64,000 nt of DNA. Source: Luscinia megarhynchos. Lineage: Eukaryota > Chordata > Aves > Passeriformes > Turdidae. Shown in pieces: positions 28,301 through 39,679 of this stretch. The DNA lies in contig CM067584.1 of the NCBI GenBank assembly GCA_034336665.1, positions 248,001 through 312,000 of the forward strand. The letters run 5' to 3'. Within the stretch, counting starts at the first letter, position 1. Every line of letters starts with the position of its first letter. Made by a program: the position numbers and the translations under genes. Under the pieces are notes generated by a model. It was not told the DNA's origin. It searched no databases and was given only the letters and a program-made list of their open reading frames with translations.

Positions 28301-31300
28301 TGTGACAGGGACAAGGATGGGACGGATCAGAATGTGGGAGGGATCAGGATGTGGCAGGGATCAGGGTGTGACAGGGATCAGAATGTGACAGAGATCAGAT
28401 GTGAGAGGGATCAGACTTTGGAAGGGATCAGGGTGTGACAGGGGTCAGGATGTGGCAGGGGTCAGGATGGGACAGGGATCAGGGTGTGACAGGGATCAGA
28501 ATGTGACAGGGTTCAGGGTGTGACAGGGATCAGGGTGTGACAGGGATCAGGGTGTGGCAGGGTTCAGGGTGTGGCAGGGTTCAGGATGGGACAGGGATCA
28601 GGGTGTGACAGGGATCAGGGTGTGACAGGGATCAGGATGTGGCAGGGATCAGAATGTGCAGGGATCAGGCTGTGACAGGGATCAGGGGTCAGGGTGTGAC
28701 AGGGATCAGATGTGACAGGGATCAGAATGTGCAGGGGTCAGGATGTGATAGGGATCAGACTTTGGAAGGGATCAGGCCGTGACAGGGATCAGGATGTGGC
28801 AGGGGTCAGGATGTGGCAGGGGTCAGAATGTGACAGGGGTCAGGGATCAGGATATGGCAGGGATCAGGGTGTGACTGGGATCAGGCTGTGACTGGGATCA
28901 GGATGTGACAGGGATCAGGACATCAGCTCGGTTCCACCTTTAGATTGCTCATTCCTTTAGCTTTACTTTCATCACCTCTTTCCGGGGGTGGAGGTGAGAA
29001 AGGCACAAGTGCTCTTACCCTTTTTTTTGGTCTCTGAGCACTTTGGGAGGTTTCTGATCCTCCTGGCCCCAGGCAGGAATGATTTCCCTGCTTTGCACTT
29101 TGGGGGGTAAAACACAGGGAATGCTGCTTGGATCCTTTTAGCAGGCTGTGACCTGTGTGGGGTGAGGGACTCCGGGACTATGTAAGAAATGTGTTTGAGG
29201 ATTTGGAGTTCAGTACAGATAAGCTGGTTTTTGTGTGGCAGGAGTTACTTTGATTGTTCCCAGGGGAATTCTGAGAGAATCCTTTTGTTGGAGAGCACAT
29301 TGCAATGGGAGCAGAGGCTGGAGCTAAATACGGAGCACAGGCTGCCCAAAGCCTGACCTGTGCTGTGCTGAAAGATGCTAAATCTGTGCTCTCCAGGGAG
29401 TTTTACCATTTCCAGTCTCTTTGCCTGCTGCCATTTGCAGCTGCCTTATGGATTTGTGTTCCCAGGTAAATGGCACTAAATCTCTCCAAAATCTGAACAA
29501 AAGCCAGGTAGCATTTCGCTGCCAGCTCCCCACACCCGTGTGAGGGCTGGCAGAGGTGCTGGGTTGAAAGCAAACCCAAGCTCTTCCTTCCCAGTGGATG
29601 AATGGAAAGGAGGAGTGTGGAGGGAGGTGACAAGGAGGTGACACTGGGTGCTGTTGGTGATGGCTGGAGCTCTGCTCATCCCTGGGAATAATCTCTGACA
29701 TCACCGAGGTATTTTTAGCTGCCTCCACCTCCCAGTGCCTGGCTGTCCTTGTCTGATTTCAGATCCTGGCCTGCAGCCATTGACACATTCTAGTTTAGGG
29801 AGTAATTACCTTTTCCTGCTTGGAATAAGGGAGTAGCTCCAGCCTTGCTGCTCTGCTGAACTAGAGACACCCCCCTGCCATGAGCTGCACCCAGCAGATT
29901 TGATTGTTCTGGAGCTGCCTGGAAGCCCCAGGGGATGAAGTGTCATTGTTTGTAGAGCTCCCAGCATTGTCAGCTCCCCCTGTTCTTTTCCAAAGTCACT
30001 TTTCCGGGAGCTTTCAGAGAGCCAAGGGCTTGAACTCTGCCTTGCCTGGATGCTCCCCAGGGCGTAGCCTTTTCTTTCCTTGCTTCCAGGAGCGGGATGA
30101 AGCTGTGCTGCTGAAATGAGGGGTGAAATGTGGAGCTGGGGGTTTGTCCTGTGTTCAGGGGCTGGGTCAGAGTCAGAAGTGCCACTGGGAAGAGCCAGGA
30201 CTCACCTGGAATCCCCTTCCAGGGTGGGCTGGGGCAGAGCCTTCAGCAGCCTGCCTCTCCTGCGTTTATTCACCCCTAAACACAGGACTTCGCTCGGGGC
30301 TGAGCAGTCCAAGGGGCAGGGAGAACACAGCACGTGTCCCTGTGCAGCACCTCGGGTTTCTCCTGGGGCCAGAGGGGATGGCTGGGCCAGGGTGATAAGC
30401 CAGGCTCTTCCTCCTCAGCTGCCTGAGGCTGGGCTCAGGGTTATTTCAGTGTCCTCAAGTAGCCAGCACTTCAGAAGGCTGTCTGGAAGCCTCCACTTGG
30501 CGACCTTTCTTCCTGGCTAATTTGGGCAGTGTTACATTCTTTGAGACCTGCCTGGGGATTGGGACCTTGTAAAAATTCCTGCTAACACGCCCTGGAGCGC
30601 TTGCTGCTCCTGGAGATGCTCATTAATCAGCCTCGAGGCATCTGTAGCTGTGCAGGGAAACAGGCTCAGTTCTGTGCCTGCTGCTGAGGCTGAGGGACCA
30701 TCAAACCCCTCCTGGATGTCACCTAAAACACCTGGGGATGTCTCTCATGTGTTTACCCCTGTGTGATAACCAGAATATTTTCCTCTGCTCCCACTCTGGT
30801 GCAGAGTGGGGGTAAGTGTTGGAGGCAGCAGGCTGGCCCAGGTTCCTCCAGGCTGGCTGCTAAAGCTGCTTGGCTCTCTTTGTCCTGCAGGAGTCAGAGT
30901 CTGAGAACAAGCTGGATGGAGAGACTGCGTCAGACAGCGAAAGCAAATCTGAGTTTGGGGGCTCATCCCCAGTGCCCACCTCGGATGACACCCCAGAGGT
31001 GCTGAACAGGGCCCTCTCCAACCTGTCCTCAAGGTAATTCCCTGAGCAGCTGTCCATCCTGTCTTTGAGGTGACACTGCCTGAGCAGCTCTGTCCATCCT
31101 GTCCTTGAGGTGACACTCCCTGAGCAGCTCTGTCCATCCTGTCCTGGAGGTCACACTCCCTGAGCAGCTCTGTCCATCCTGTCCATGAGGTGACACTCCC
31201 TGAGCAGCTCTGTCCATCCTGTCCATGGTGACACTGCCTGAGCAGCTCTGTCCATCCTGTCCATGAGGTGGCACTCCCTGAGCAGCTCTGTCCATCCTGT

Positions 31301-34300
31301 CCATGAGGTGACACTCCCTGAGCAGCTCTGTCCATCCTGTCTTTGAGGTGACACTCCCTGAGCAGCTGTCCATCCTGTCCATGGTGACACTGCCTGAGCA
31401 GCTCTGTCCATCCTGTCCATGAGGTGGCACTCCCTGAGCAGCTCTGTCCATCCTGTCCATGAGATGACACTCCCTGTGCAGCTCTGTCCATCCTGTCCAT
31501 GAGGTGGCACTCCCTGAGCAGCTCTGTCCATCCTGTCCATGAGGTGACACTCCCTGAGCAGCTGTCCATCCTGTCCATGAGGTGACACTCCCTGAGCAGC
31601 TCTGTCCATCCTGTCCTTGAGGTGACACTCCCTGTGCAGCTCTGTCCATTCTGTCCATGAGGTGACACTCCCTGAGCAGCTCTGTCCATCCTGTCCATGA
31701 GGTGACACTCCCTGAGCAGCTCTGTCCATCCTGTCCTTGAGGTGACACTCCCTGTGCAGCTCTGTCCATTCTGTCCATGAGGTGACACTGCCTGAGCAGC
31801 TGTCCATCCTGTCTTTGAGGTGACACTCCCTGAGCAGCTCTGTCCATCCTGTCCATGAGGTGACACTCCCTGAGCAGCTCTGTCCATCCTGTCCATGGTG
31901 ACACTCCCTGAGCAGCTGTCCATCCTGTCTTTGAGGTGACACTCCCTGAGCAGCTGTCCATCCTGTCCATGAGGTGACACTGCCCTGAGCAGCTCTGTCC
32001 ATCCTGTCCATGGTGACACTCCCTGAGCAGCTCTGTCCATCCCTGAGCATCCTCCTGTGCCCTCCCCGGGCTCTGCACCTTCCCCGTGGATCCCTGTGGC
32101 TCTGGGGCTGCTCTCCCAGCTTCCATCAGCCCCTCCCCAGCCCATCCCCATCCCTTCCCTGCCCCCGAGGCCATGGGAAGCAGCAGGAGCTGAGCAGTGC
32201 TGGGGGGTCTCTGCTGCACCCTGGCAGCTCTAGGCCTGGCTGGGGCACACCCACAGAGCTCCTGGGTGGCTTTGGCAGCACAGGTTTGAGCTGTGGGGGT
32301 TTTCAGCCCCTGCTGTCACTGAATTCTGCAGGAATGCCTGAGGGCATTCTGTTAAGGGCAGAATTGGGGAACAAGCCGGGGATGTTCTCCACAAACTGCT
32401 TGAGAGGAAATTCTTTTATCACAGAGAAGGTGTCTTTCCTGAGTGTGCTGTGAGGAGAGGCTCCCACAGGAAAGCAGTGAGGCTACAGCATGCCAAGGGC
32501 CATCGCTCCTCATGGAGAGCAGTGGAGAGAGGGGGAATGCTCCCCATTTTATTTGAATTTATACTGCAGCTTGTCCAAGGTGTGGGAAGGCTGCAGCAGG
32601 ACAGGAGCCCTGGCCCATCAGTGCCCTGGGAGATGCTCAGCTTTCTGCATTTAGTGAGGCTGGGCTGCAGCTGCTGCAGCCAGGCCTTTGTCAGCACATC
32701 CAGGTCTCTCTGCACCACTGAGAGGAAACTTGGGCTTCCCAGGGCTCAGTTTGCTTCCTGTGACACACAGAGAGCAGAAGTGCTGTTTGCCTCCTTTGCT
32801 CTGTCTTGCTTTCTTCTGATGTTTTCCTTCTCTGTGGCCCAGATGGAAGAATTGGTGGGTGAGAGGCATCCTCACTCTGGCAATGATCACCTTCTTCTTC
32901 ATCATCATCTACCTGGGCCCCATGGTCTTGATGACAATAGTAAGTGCTCCAGAGGGGTGTTCTGACCTTCCCTGCAGCAGGGAGAGGTTCCTGGGGAGCT
33001 CAGGGCCTCATGTTCTGGAGATTCTGGATTCCTCTCTCCGTGCAGGAAACCTGGGAGGAATCTGCTGGTCAATATTGGGTTGCAATTGGAACTCACACAA
33101 GGGGCTATTAAAAACCTCCTGCAGAGGAAAGGGGAGGGAAAAATTATACCCTGAGCATCCCATGTGGGATTGGGAGGGAAAAATGCCATCCTGAGCATCC
33201 CACTTGGGATTGGAAGGGAAAAATGACATCCTGAACTTCCTATGTGGGATTGGGAGGGAAAAAATGCCATTGTGAGCTTCCCATGTGGGACTGGGAGGGA
33301 AAATGCCATCCTGAGCATCCCACTTGGGATTGGGAGGGAAAAATGCCATCCTGAACTTCCCATGTGGGACTGGGAGGCTCCTGCAGTGCTGATGGCAGCT
33401 GCTAAAGGACCTTGTGATCTGCACATGCTTGGTTTTTGTCTCCTCAAGGGAAGAGGTGTTTAAGCAGCAGGAATTGCAGTGCCTGGATGTCCTTTCTGTG
33501 CAGGTGATGTGTGTCCAGATCAAATGTTTCCACGAGATCATCACCATTGGTTACAACGTGTACCACTCCTATGACCTGCCCTGGTTCAGAACGCTCAGCT
33601 GGTGAGTGAGGGGCTTCTCCCCCTCCCCTGTCTCCCCTCAGCTGGGCACACAGGGACACAGCCACACGCCCTGGGCTGCCAGGGACCTGTGCTGGCAGCA
33701 CTTGGAATGGAACATCACAGAATCCCAGCATGGCTGGGCTGGAAGGGACCTCAGAGCCCACCCAGTGCCCCCCCTGCCCTGGCAGGGACACCTCCCACTG
33801 TCCCAGGTGCTCCCAGCACATCCAGCCTGGCCTGGGACACTGCCAGGGATCCAGGGGCAGCCACAGCTTCCCTGGGAATCCCATCCCAGATTTTGGGAGA
33901 CACAGGGTGTGGGATTTTGGGAGGCACAGGATGGAGGATTTTGAGAGGCACAAGGTGGAGGATTTTGGGAATCACAGGATGGAGGATTTTGGGAGGCAGA
34001 GGATGGAGGATTTTGGGAGGCAGAGGATGGAGGATTTTTGGGAATCACAGGATGGAGGATTTTGGGAGGGATGGGAGGGAGGATTTTGGGAATCACAGGA
34101 TGGAGGATTTTGGCCACCTGAAGGCCAAGCCCAGAGCCCAGCTGTGACCCATCCAGTGTGGGGCTCAGAGGTGCAGCCCCTCCTTGGGACGAAGGAGACA
34201 TTTCCAAGCTGGGGGAGGCAGTTCTGGCTGGCAGAACCAAACCAGTGTCAAGACCTCAGGGATCATCCCCTTCAGAGCCTTTCAGGGCTCCTGCTGACCA

Positions 34301-37300
34301 CGTTCCTGCCCTCTCCAGGTACTTCCTGCTGTGTGTGAACTATTTCTTCTATGGGGAGACAGTGACAGATTATTTCTTCACCCTGGTGCAGAGGGAGGAG
34401 CCCCTGAGGATCCTCAGCAAATACCATCGCTTCATTTCCTTCGCCCTCTACCTGACAGGTGAGCACCACCCTGAGTGATGCTGGGCTGGAGGCAGGAAAT
34501 CTGCCTGGAGTGCTGTGTCCAGAGCAGGGTCCACACACAGCAAATCATCTCTGCTCCCCAGGGATGCTGGAAGCTGGCAAATCTTTTTGTATTAGTGGTG
34601 GCAAATCTTTTCCATGAGGTTCTGGAGGGGAAAACGCCATGATCTTCATGGGGCAGCCAGATGCTCATCTGCCCAAGTGCTGCTTGCTGTGACTTCCAAA
34701 GCAGGGCTTTCCCCACTGCACAGGGCTGCTTTATTCTAGCCAAACCCCCAAATCACTTATTCCAGTTAAATCCCCAGCTGTGCAGTATTGTGGTCCAAAT
34801 GTGTTCCTGGCTGTTGAAGGCACATTCCCACCACTGACTCTCTCTCCTCTCCTCTCCTCTCTCCTCAGGTTTCTGCATGTTTGTCTTGAGTCTGGTGAAG
34901 AAACACTATCGCCTCCAGTTCTATATGGTGAGGCTAAATTCAGGGCCTGGGGAGGTTAAAATGTCATGTTTTGGTATGGTTAAATTCAGGGCATGATGAG
35001 GTTAGAATTCATGTTTTGGTGAAGTTAAGTTCAGGGCCTGGGGAGGTTAAATTCAGGGTCCAGTGCAGATTAAATCCGGGTCCTGTTGAGGTTAAAATCC
35101 AGGTCTTGGTGAGGTTAAAGTCAAGGTCCTGGTGAGGTTAAAATTCATGTTTTGGTGAGGTCAAAATCCAGGGCCTGGGGAGGTTAAATTTAAATTTGGG
35201 GCTGGAAAATGAGTCAGTCAGAAATCCCGCTTATCTGTTCAGATCTCCCTTCAGCAGTGAGATGTTTATTGGCAGCTGGGAGGTGCCAGGCCAGTGTTGG
35301 CCCCACGGTGCCAGAAAAACTCAGTACAAGACAGCTTGTCCTGTTGGTGTGGTTGGCTGACAAGCAATAATAAATAAAAATAAATGAGCTTTCTGAGGGG
35401 TGAGTTGCCCTGGTGCCTGGTGCTGGAGCTGTTCTGAGCAGCTCTCTGAGCTGGGCACTGGCTCTGGGCAGGCTGTACAAGGTGCTCTCCTCTCCTGCAG
35501 TTTGGCTGGACCCACGTGACATTGCTGATTGTTGTGACCCAGTCCCACCTCATCATCCACAACCTGTTTGAAGGAATGATCTGGTGAGTTTGCTCTGCCT
35601 CCTGAGCTGCTTTGGTTTCTGCAGCCTGAACAAACCCCTGTGTTTTCACAGAATCCCACACTGGTTTGGGATCATTCAGTGCCGTGGGCAGGGACCCCTC
35701 CCATTATCCCAGGTCACTCCAACCTGCCCTGGGGCACTTCCAGGATCCAGGGGAGTCCAGAGCTTCTCCAGGGCCTCACCACAATTATAGTAGGAATAAA
35801 TTCCTAATATCTAATTCTTTTAATCTCAAAATTTGGTTTGGAGTTAAACTGTTCTCTGAAAAAAAACAAATGGTCAAGGAGGAGGTGCTTCCTGTGAAGG
35901 ACCAGCCTGTTCAGAGGAGCAAAAGATGAAGTGAGCCCTCAGAGACTTAGGTCTTGCTTTGTGCCACTTCACCATATAGAGATGTAAAGGAGAATTTTGT
36001 AAAGTTGCTGTGGGGTGCAGGGACCTTTCCGGTGTCTTTGGGGCTGGTTAGGTGCTTTCTGCTGATTCCCCAAATGGGAACCTGCTCCTCTCAGTGCACA
36101 GAGGAGACCCCTCTGTGGGCCAGGAATGAATTCTGGGCACCTGAGGGCTGTGTGGTCCCCAGTGTGTCACACCAGTCCAGGCTGCTCTGGGATCCTCCTG
36201 CTTAGGGCTGAAATGCAGGAACTATTTACACAGAGCTCAGGAGGAGGGTGTTCAGTGCCCTGCTGGCTGTGGCTAAAGCAAAGCTGCTGCAAACAGCCCT
36301 TCTGGGGACACAAGCTGCTTTTTAGTCACTGCAGTGACCCCAGATTCCCCTTGGGGCTTCTCATGGCTGCTGCTTGCACTGGGCTGGAGGAGGGGATGTT
36401 GGGGTCTGGCCCTGCCAAGTGCCCTGTGGTGGCAGCTGCTCACTGAGCCTTGGACACGTGTGGTGCTGGCACTTGCCCATGGTTTGACCTTGTCCCCTGC
36501 AGGTTCATTGTCCCCATCTCCTGTGTGATCTGCAATGACATCATGGCCTACATGTTCGGGTTCTTCTTTGGCCGCACGCCGCTCATCAAGGTTTGGGACG
36601 TTCTGGGGGACAAAACCTTGAACTTTGGCTCCTTTGGGTCTTAGCCCTGTGCTCCCCCAGCTCCTGCTTTGTCTGAAGCAAGTCTCCAAATTAAACTCCC
36701 ACTTAGACTGGTGTGCATCCCAGTCTTTGAGGCTCTGAAATGGAATCACTGAGCCATTGAGGTTGGAGAGATGATGGAGTCCAGCCATGAATGAACCATT
36801 TCACACCGAGGGCTGGGCTCAGCTCCTGACCAAGCTCCTCTTTGTGGGGTGGTGGCACCACTTTGTGTTGCCTCAGCAGTTCACAGGTGAGGAAGGGCTG
36901 CAGAGGTATATCAGTAATTGTCCCTTTTGTTCTCTCTCTGGCAGCTCTCCCCAAAGAAGACCTGGGAGGGTTTTATTGGAGGATTTTTTTCCACTGTTCT
37001 GTTTGGATTGCTGGTAAGTGGTCATCATGGTACTTCCTCCACTGGAGTTTTGTCTTCAAAGGGTCCCAGTATTCTGTCAAAAAATGCAGTCAGGCTGAAT
37101 CTCTGTCAGATATTTCACCTTTTCTTGCTGCCTAGGTTTGAAGTGGCCCCTGGCTGTGTGCAGGCACTGATGGAGCTGAGTGCTGGAGGAAGTTTTTAAT
37201 CCCTGTTAGACCCTGTGATGTGCTCATTACAATAATTAACCATTTCCCTCTGCTGCCATTGGATGGTGCTGTGCATCCTCTCAGGGGCTGTGTGGGGAAT

Positions 37301-39679
37301 TCCACACTCCTGGAGTGCTTTGCCCTGTTTTTATGACCTTTCTGTGGCTGCTGTTGCTGTCCCTGGACCTCAGGGTTCAGCCTTGCTCTTCCTCTGCCTT
37401 CAGCCAATTCCTGCTGCCGAGGGGAGTGATCTCCTTAATGAAGCTGGCAGTAGGGTTCCCTCCTCCCTCATCTCCTAGCACGGCCTTTCCCCTTGGGAAA
37501 TCCCTGAGGAAAACATGAGTCTGTCAGTGGATACTGCTGGGAACCAGGGAAAAATCAGCCTTGAGGCCTTACCTTTCTCAGGCCTTTGCAAGGTCAACAA
37601 ATTATAACAGTGATTATGCACCTGCAGGGTGCATGAGAGACCTGATGTTTTGTAAAAATATGTTTTGAGAGAGGTGTTGCCTTCTTGGACCAATGAGTCT
37701 TTTTTATTTTGTTTTGCACAAACTACCCTTTATATATATGTAGTGTTTCTTTAAATAAAGCTCTTTCTCTCTTGCTTCTCCATTACAAAGGATATGTTGC
37801 ATTATCCTTTTTGCTGCTCTTATAGCCTTGAAATGCAACATGCATCCTGTTGTCTTTCTCTTTTTCCTGCAGCTGTCCTACGTGATGTCGGGGTACCGCT
37901 GCTTCACCTGCCCCGTGGAGTTCAACAACGACACCAACAGCTTCACCGTGGACTGTGAGCCCTCTGAGCTGTTCCAGCTGCAGGAGTACAACATCCCTGT
38001 GGTGCTGCAGTCTGTGCTGGGCTGGGTATGACCCTCTCTGCTCCCTGCCTCGCTCTTAGTGGGGTAGCATAACTGAGGAAAGAGCAGGGCTGTGTTCTGA
38101 AGTGAAACAACAAAGGTGCATCCAGAAAAAAGGGGGCGCCCAAAGGAATTATCCCAAGTCTGGTGGGACACTGCCCCACCTGAAAACCAACTGAGCTAAA
38201 CCTGGGGGGAGGGAAGGAGGGGCAGGCTCTGAAAAGCCTCCTGTGCTGTTTGTCCTGCAGAAGACGGTGCGGATGTACCCCTTCCAAATCCACAGCATCG
38301 CCCTCTCCACCTTCGCCTCCCTCATCGGGCCCTTCGGCGGCTTCTTCGCCTCTGGCTTCAAGAGGGCCTTCAAAATCAAGGTGAGGAGCTGGATCCTGGA
38401 GATCTGGGGAGGAAACACCAAGTGGGTGCTGCCACTCGAGGGGAAGGGAGATTTGTTCAGTCACAGATGAAATGCTGGAGCAGGATCTGGGTTTTTTTGA
38501 TCAAAAGGAAGAGACTTTAAGGTTTGAGCCGTGATATTCTAAACCCTGCTGTGGTGCAGGTAGAGGAAGAAAGACTCAGCCAGGAAATTTTGCAATCTGA
38601 GGTTTCCCTTGATGTCTTGCAGGCTGGTTTCACATATAAACAGCCTGTGCTCAGTCCAGATGCCTTGAAAGGTAAGGCAGGGTGGCAGCAGATAAACATT
38701 TGCCTTCCCTGACCTTTGAGTAACAGAGATGAATTGAGCCTCGCTGTCCCTCAGGCACCAGAGTGAGAAACTTCCAGACATTAAACAAAATATTTCCTTG
38801 GTCTGATTTTGCCTTCTGGGAAGAACTGGGGCAGGGGCTGAGTGTGGTGAGTGAGGGCTGCACAGATGCTGGGAAGGGCTCAGTCCATCCCTCTGCTCTG
38901 GCAGGACTTTGCCAACACCATCCCGGGGCACGGGGGGATCATGGATCGCTTCGACTGCCAGTACCTGATGGCCACCTTTGTCAACGTCTACATCGCCAGC
39001 TTCATCAGGTGGGTGAGCCTGCTGGGTCAGGCAGGCTGCTCCACAGACACCTCTGCTCTCTGACTGAACAGCTGGAAGGAAATACAAGGCAGAGGAAGGG
39101 CTGGAGGAGGGGAAGGATCTGCAGCAGACCTGGAAATGCAAGCCTCACTTCCCATGGGCTGTTATTCCAGTCCCACTAAACTCCTCTGTGTCCCTTCTGG
39201 GAATCCTGGACAGGTTTCTAGAGTCAAACAAGCAGGGGAATCGAATTTAGCAGCACTGAAAGCATTCTGTAGCCAAGCACAGAGGAGAGAGGCCTGTGGG
39301 TGCTTGAAGGATGTGCTGGGGAAGCTGAGAAGCTGTGTGTGGCTGCTTTCACTTCTGATAAGATGCACAATCCTCTTCAGATAGATTGGGTTCGGGGGTT
39401 ATTTTGTGTTTCCACTTCACCCTCCTGTGCCTTTTGAGTCCATTTCCACATCCCAACTGGAGTTAGGCTGCCAGGGTAGGGCTGGGGAAGGAATGCACAG
39501 CCCAGCAGTGAATGGAGCCCCATTGCTGACAAATGCTTTTGTGTTGCAGAGGCCCCAACCCAAGCAAACTGATCCAGCAGTTCCTGACCCTGAGGCCAGA
39601 CCAGCAGCTGCACATCTTCAACACCCTCAAAGCACACCTGGTGGACAGGGGAGTTCTGGGCAGCCTGGAGGATGCATAG
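22340..39679 (+). CDS. CDS2: CDS2, phosphatidate cytidylyltransferase 2 (complete coding region)
   Basis: Makes CDP-diacylglycerol from CTP and phosphatidic acid in the ER membrane, feeding phosphatidylinositol synthesis. Coding exons: 22340-22402, 30891-31033, 32843-32939, 33504-33601, 34319-34458, 34869-34927, 35501-35583, 36503-36590, 36945-37013, 37873-38025, 38261-38380, 38905-39008, 39550-39679. They total 1347 nt (448 aa plus TAG; human CDS2 is 445), with GT/AG junctions and matching phases. The protein has an acidic serine-rich N-terminus (about residues 22-60), then multiple membrane helices from exon 3 onward. The CTP-transferase signature spans exons 11-12: [10 protein letters not shown] (362-371), then [17 protein letters not shown] (372-388). 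It is CDS2 rather than CDS1 because of [12 protein letters not shown] and GETVTDYF. The N-terminal 21 aa ([11 protein letters not shown]...) and C-terminal end (GSLEDA) diverge from mammals. Junction-derived minisatellites follow exons 2 and 6, and an LTR ends 32 bp before exon 10. Confidence 0.98.
22735..23250. repeat. 66-bp tandem repeat in CDS2 intron 1
   Basis: About seven to eight copies with a period of exactly 66 bp in the best part (AATGACACCG at 22791, 22857 and 22923). Each has a GGTACC and a 'cctttaggggagggtttgg' block. Because 66 is a multiple of three, a 273-codon frame stays open through it and into exon 1 sequence; this is an artefact, as the exon 1 donor at 22403 fits the known gene. 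Confidence 0.9.
23251..25100 (+). other. CDS2 intron 1, unassigned part
   Basis: Ordinary intron sequence. Nothing resembles an exon, RNA gene or well preserved mobile element. A run of 'tttaatgtgattttaatgtgg' near 23700 is a minor local repeat. Confidence 0.5.
25105..25200 (-). mobile_element. CR1 LINE fragment in CDS2 intron 1
   Basis: 'tcacagaatcccagactggt' followed by 'gggagggaccttaaagcc' and 'cctcgtccagcctgg' is the reverse complement of the CR1 3' end. It is truncated to about 95 bp. Confidence 0.75.
25945..26155. repeat. 21-bp minisatellite
   Basis: About ten copies of a 21-bp unit near 'gcccctgtgtgacacccctgg'. The variant 'ggctcctgtgtgacacccat' occurs twice in a row. It keeps several frames open on the minus strand, without other coding evidence. 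Confidence 0.9.
27955..28925. repeat. 17-bp minisatellite, about 1 kb
   Basis: Roughly 55 copies of a unit near 'gatcagggtgtgacagg', with frequent aatgtg/atgtgg/ctgtga variants, in CDS2 intron 1. It is purine-rich on the plus strand. Confidence 0.92.
28926..30890 (+). other. CDS2 intron 1, 3' part
   Basis: Unique-looking intron sequence leading to the exon 2 acceptor TGTCCTGCAG at 30881-30890. No other exon or element is recognised. Confidence 0.5.
31034..32045 (+). repeat. 40-bp minisatellite derived from the CDS2 exon 2 donor
   Basis: About 25 copies with a 40-bp period, starting at the exon 2 splice donor. The last 20 nt of exon 2 match a unit at about 16 of 20 positions, with the exon end AAG|GTAATT standing where each unit has GAG|GTGACA, followed in both by 'ccctgagcagct'. 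The array thus repeats the exon-intron boundary, including a donor-like GAGGTGA in most units. Some units lack the segment giving 'ccatggtgacac'. Confidence 0.92.
32046..32842 (+). other. CDS2 intron 2, 3' part
   Basis: Ordinary intron up to the exon 3 acceptor (GTGGCCCAG). The part around 32540-32760 has the flavour of a diverged CR1 ('tcagcacatccaggtctctc'), which is not strong enough for a separate call. Confidence 0.4.
33125..33380 (+). repeat. 40-bp tandem repeat in CDS2 intron 3
   Basis: Six imperfect copies of a 40-bp unit around 'gggattgggagggaaaaatg' plus 'ccatcctgagcatcccac'. It ends about 125 bp upstream of exon 4. Confidence 0.88.
33715..33885 (-). mobile_element. CR1 LINE fragment in CDS2 intron 4
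   Basis: Clear antisense CR1: 'cacagaatcccagcatggct', 'ggaagggacctcagagccca', 'cctcccactgtcccagg' and 'ccacagcttccctggg'. Confidence 0.85.
33885..34112 (+). repeat. 25-bp tandem repeat in CDS2 intron 4
   Basis: About nine copies around 'aggatggaggattttgggag', directly joined to the 5' end of the CR1 fragment, with 'gaatcacaggatgg' and 'gaggcacaggatgg' variants. Confidence 0.88.
34922..35190 (+). repeat. Tandem repeat derived from the CDS2 exon 6 donor
   Basis: About ten degenerate units of 25-27 bp beginning at the last bases of exon 6. The true junction ATATG|GTGAGGCTAAATTCAGG recurs downstream as GGTGAGGTTAAA, GGTATGGTTAAATTCAGG and similar. Several units keep GTGAGG, so donor-like sites follow the real one. 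Confidence 0.8.
35648..35835 (-). mobile_element. CR1 LINE fragment in CDS2 intron 7
   Basis: Antisense CR1: 'cacagaatcccacactggtt', 'gggcagggacccctcccatt', 'ccagagcttctccagggcct', then 'aggaataaattcctaatatc'. Confidence 0.8.
37505..37840 (+). mobile_element. Interspersed LTR-like repeat, family L2, copy 2
   Basis: Partner of the element at 10092-10440 (opposite strand). The 336 bp start TGAGGAAAAC and end AAATGCAACA, with a TATA-like 'ttatatatatg', then 'ctttaaataaagctc', near the right. It lies in CDS2 intron 9 in the sense direction and stops 32 bp before exon 10, so it must overlap the branch-point region of that intron. No target-site duplication is clear. Confidence 0.68.

Noticed and set aside
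30745..32219. Long minus-strand open frames of 299-468 codons
   Set aside because: They arise from the 40-bp array next to CDS2 exon 2, are highly repetitive, overlap a real exon on the other strand and lack splice or homology support.
22340..39679. CDS1 instead of CDS2
   Set aside because: Residues in exons 5, 8 and 10 and the neighbouring PCNA and TMEM230 fit CDS2.
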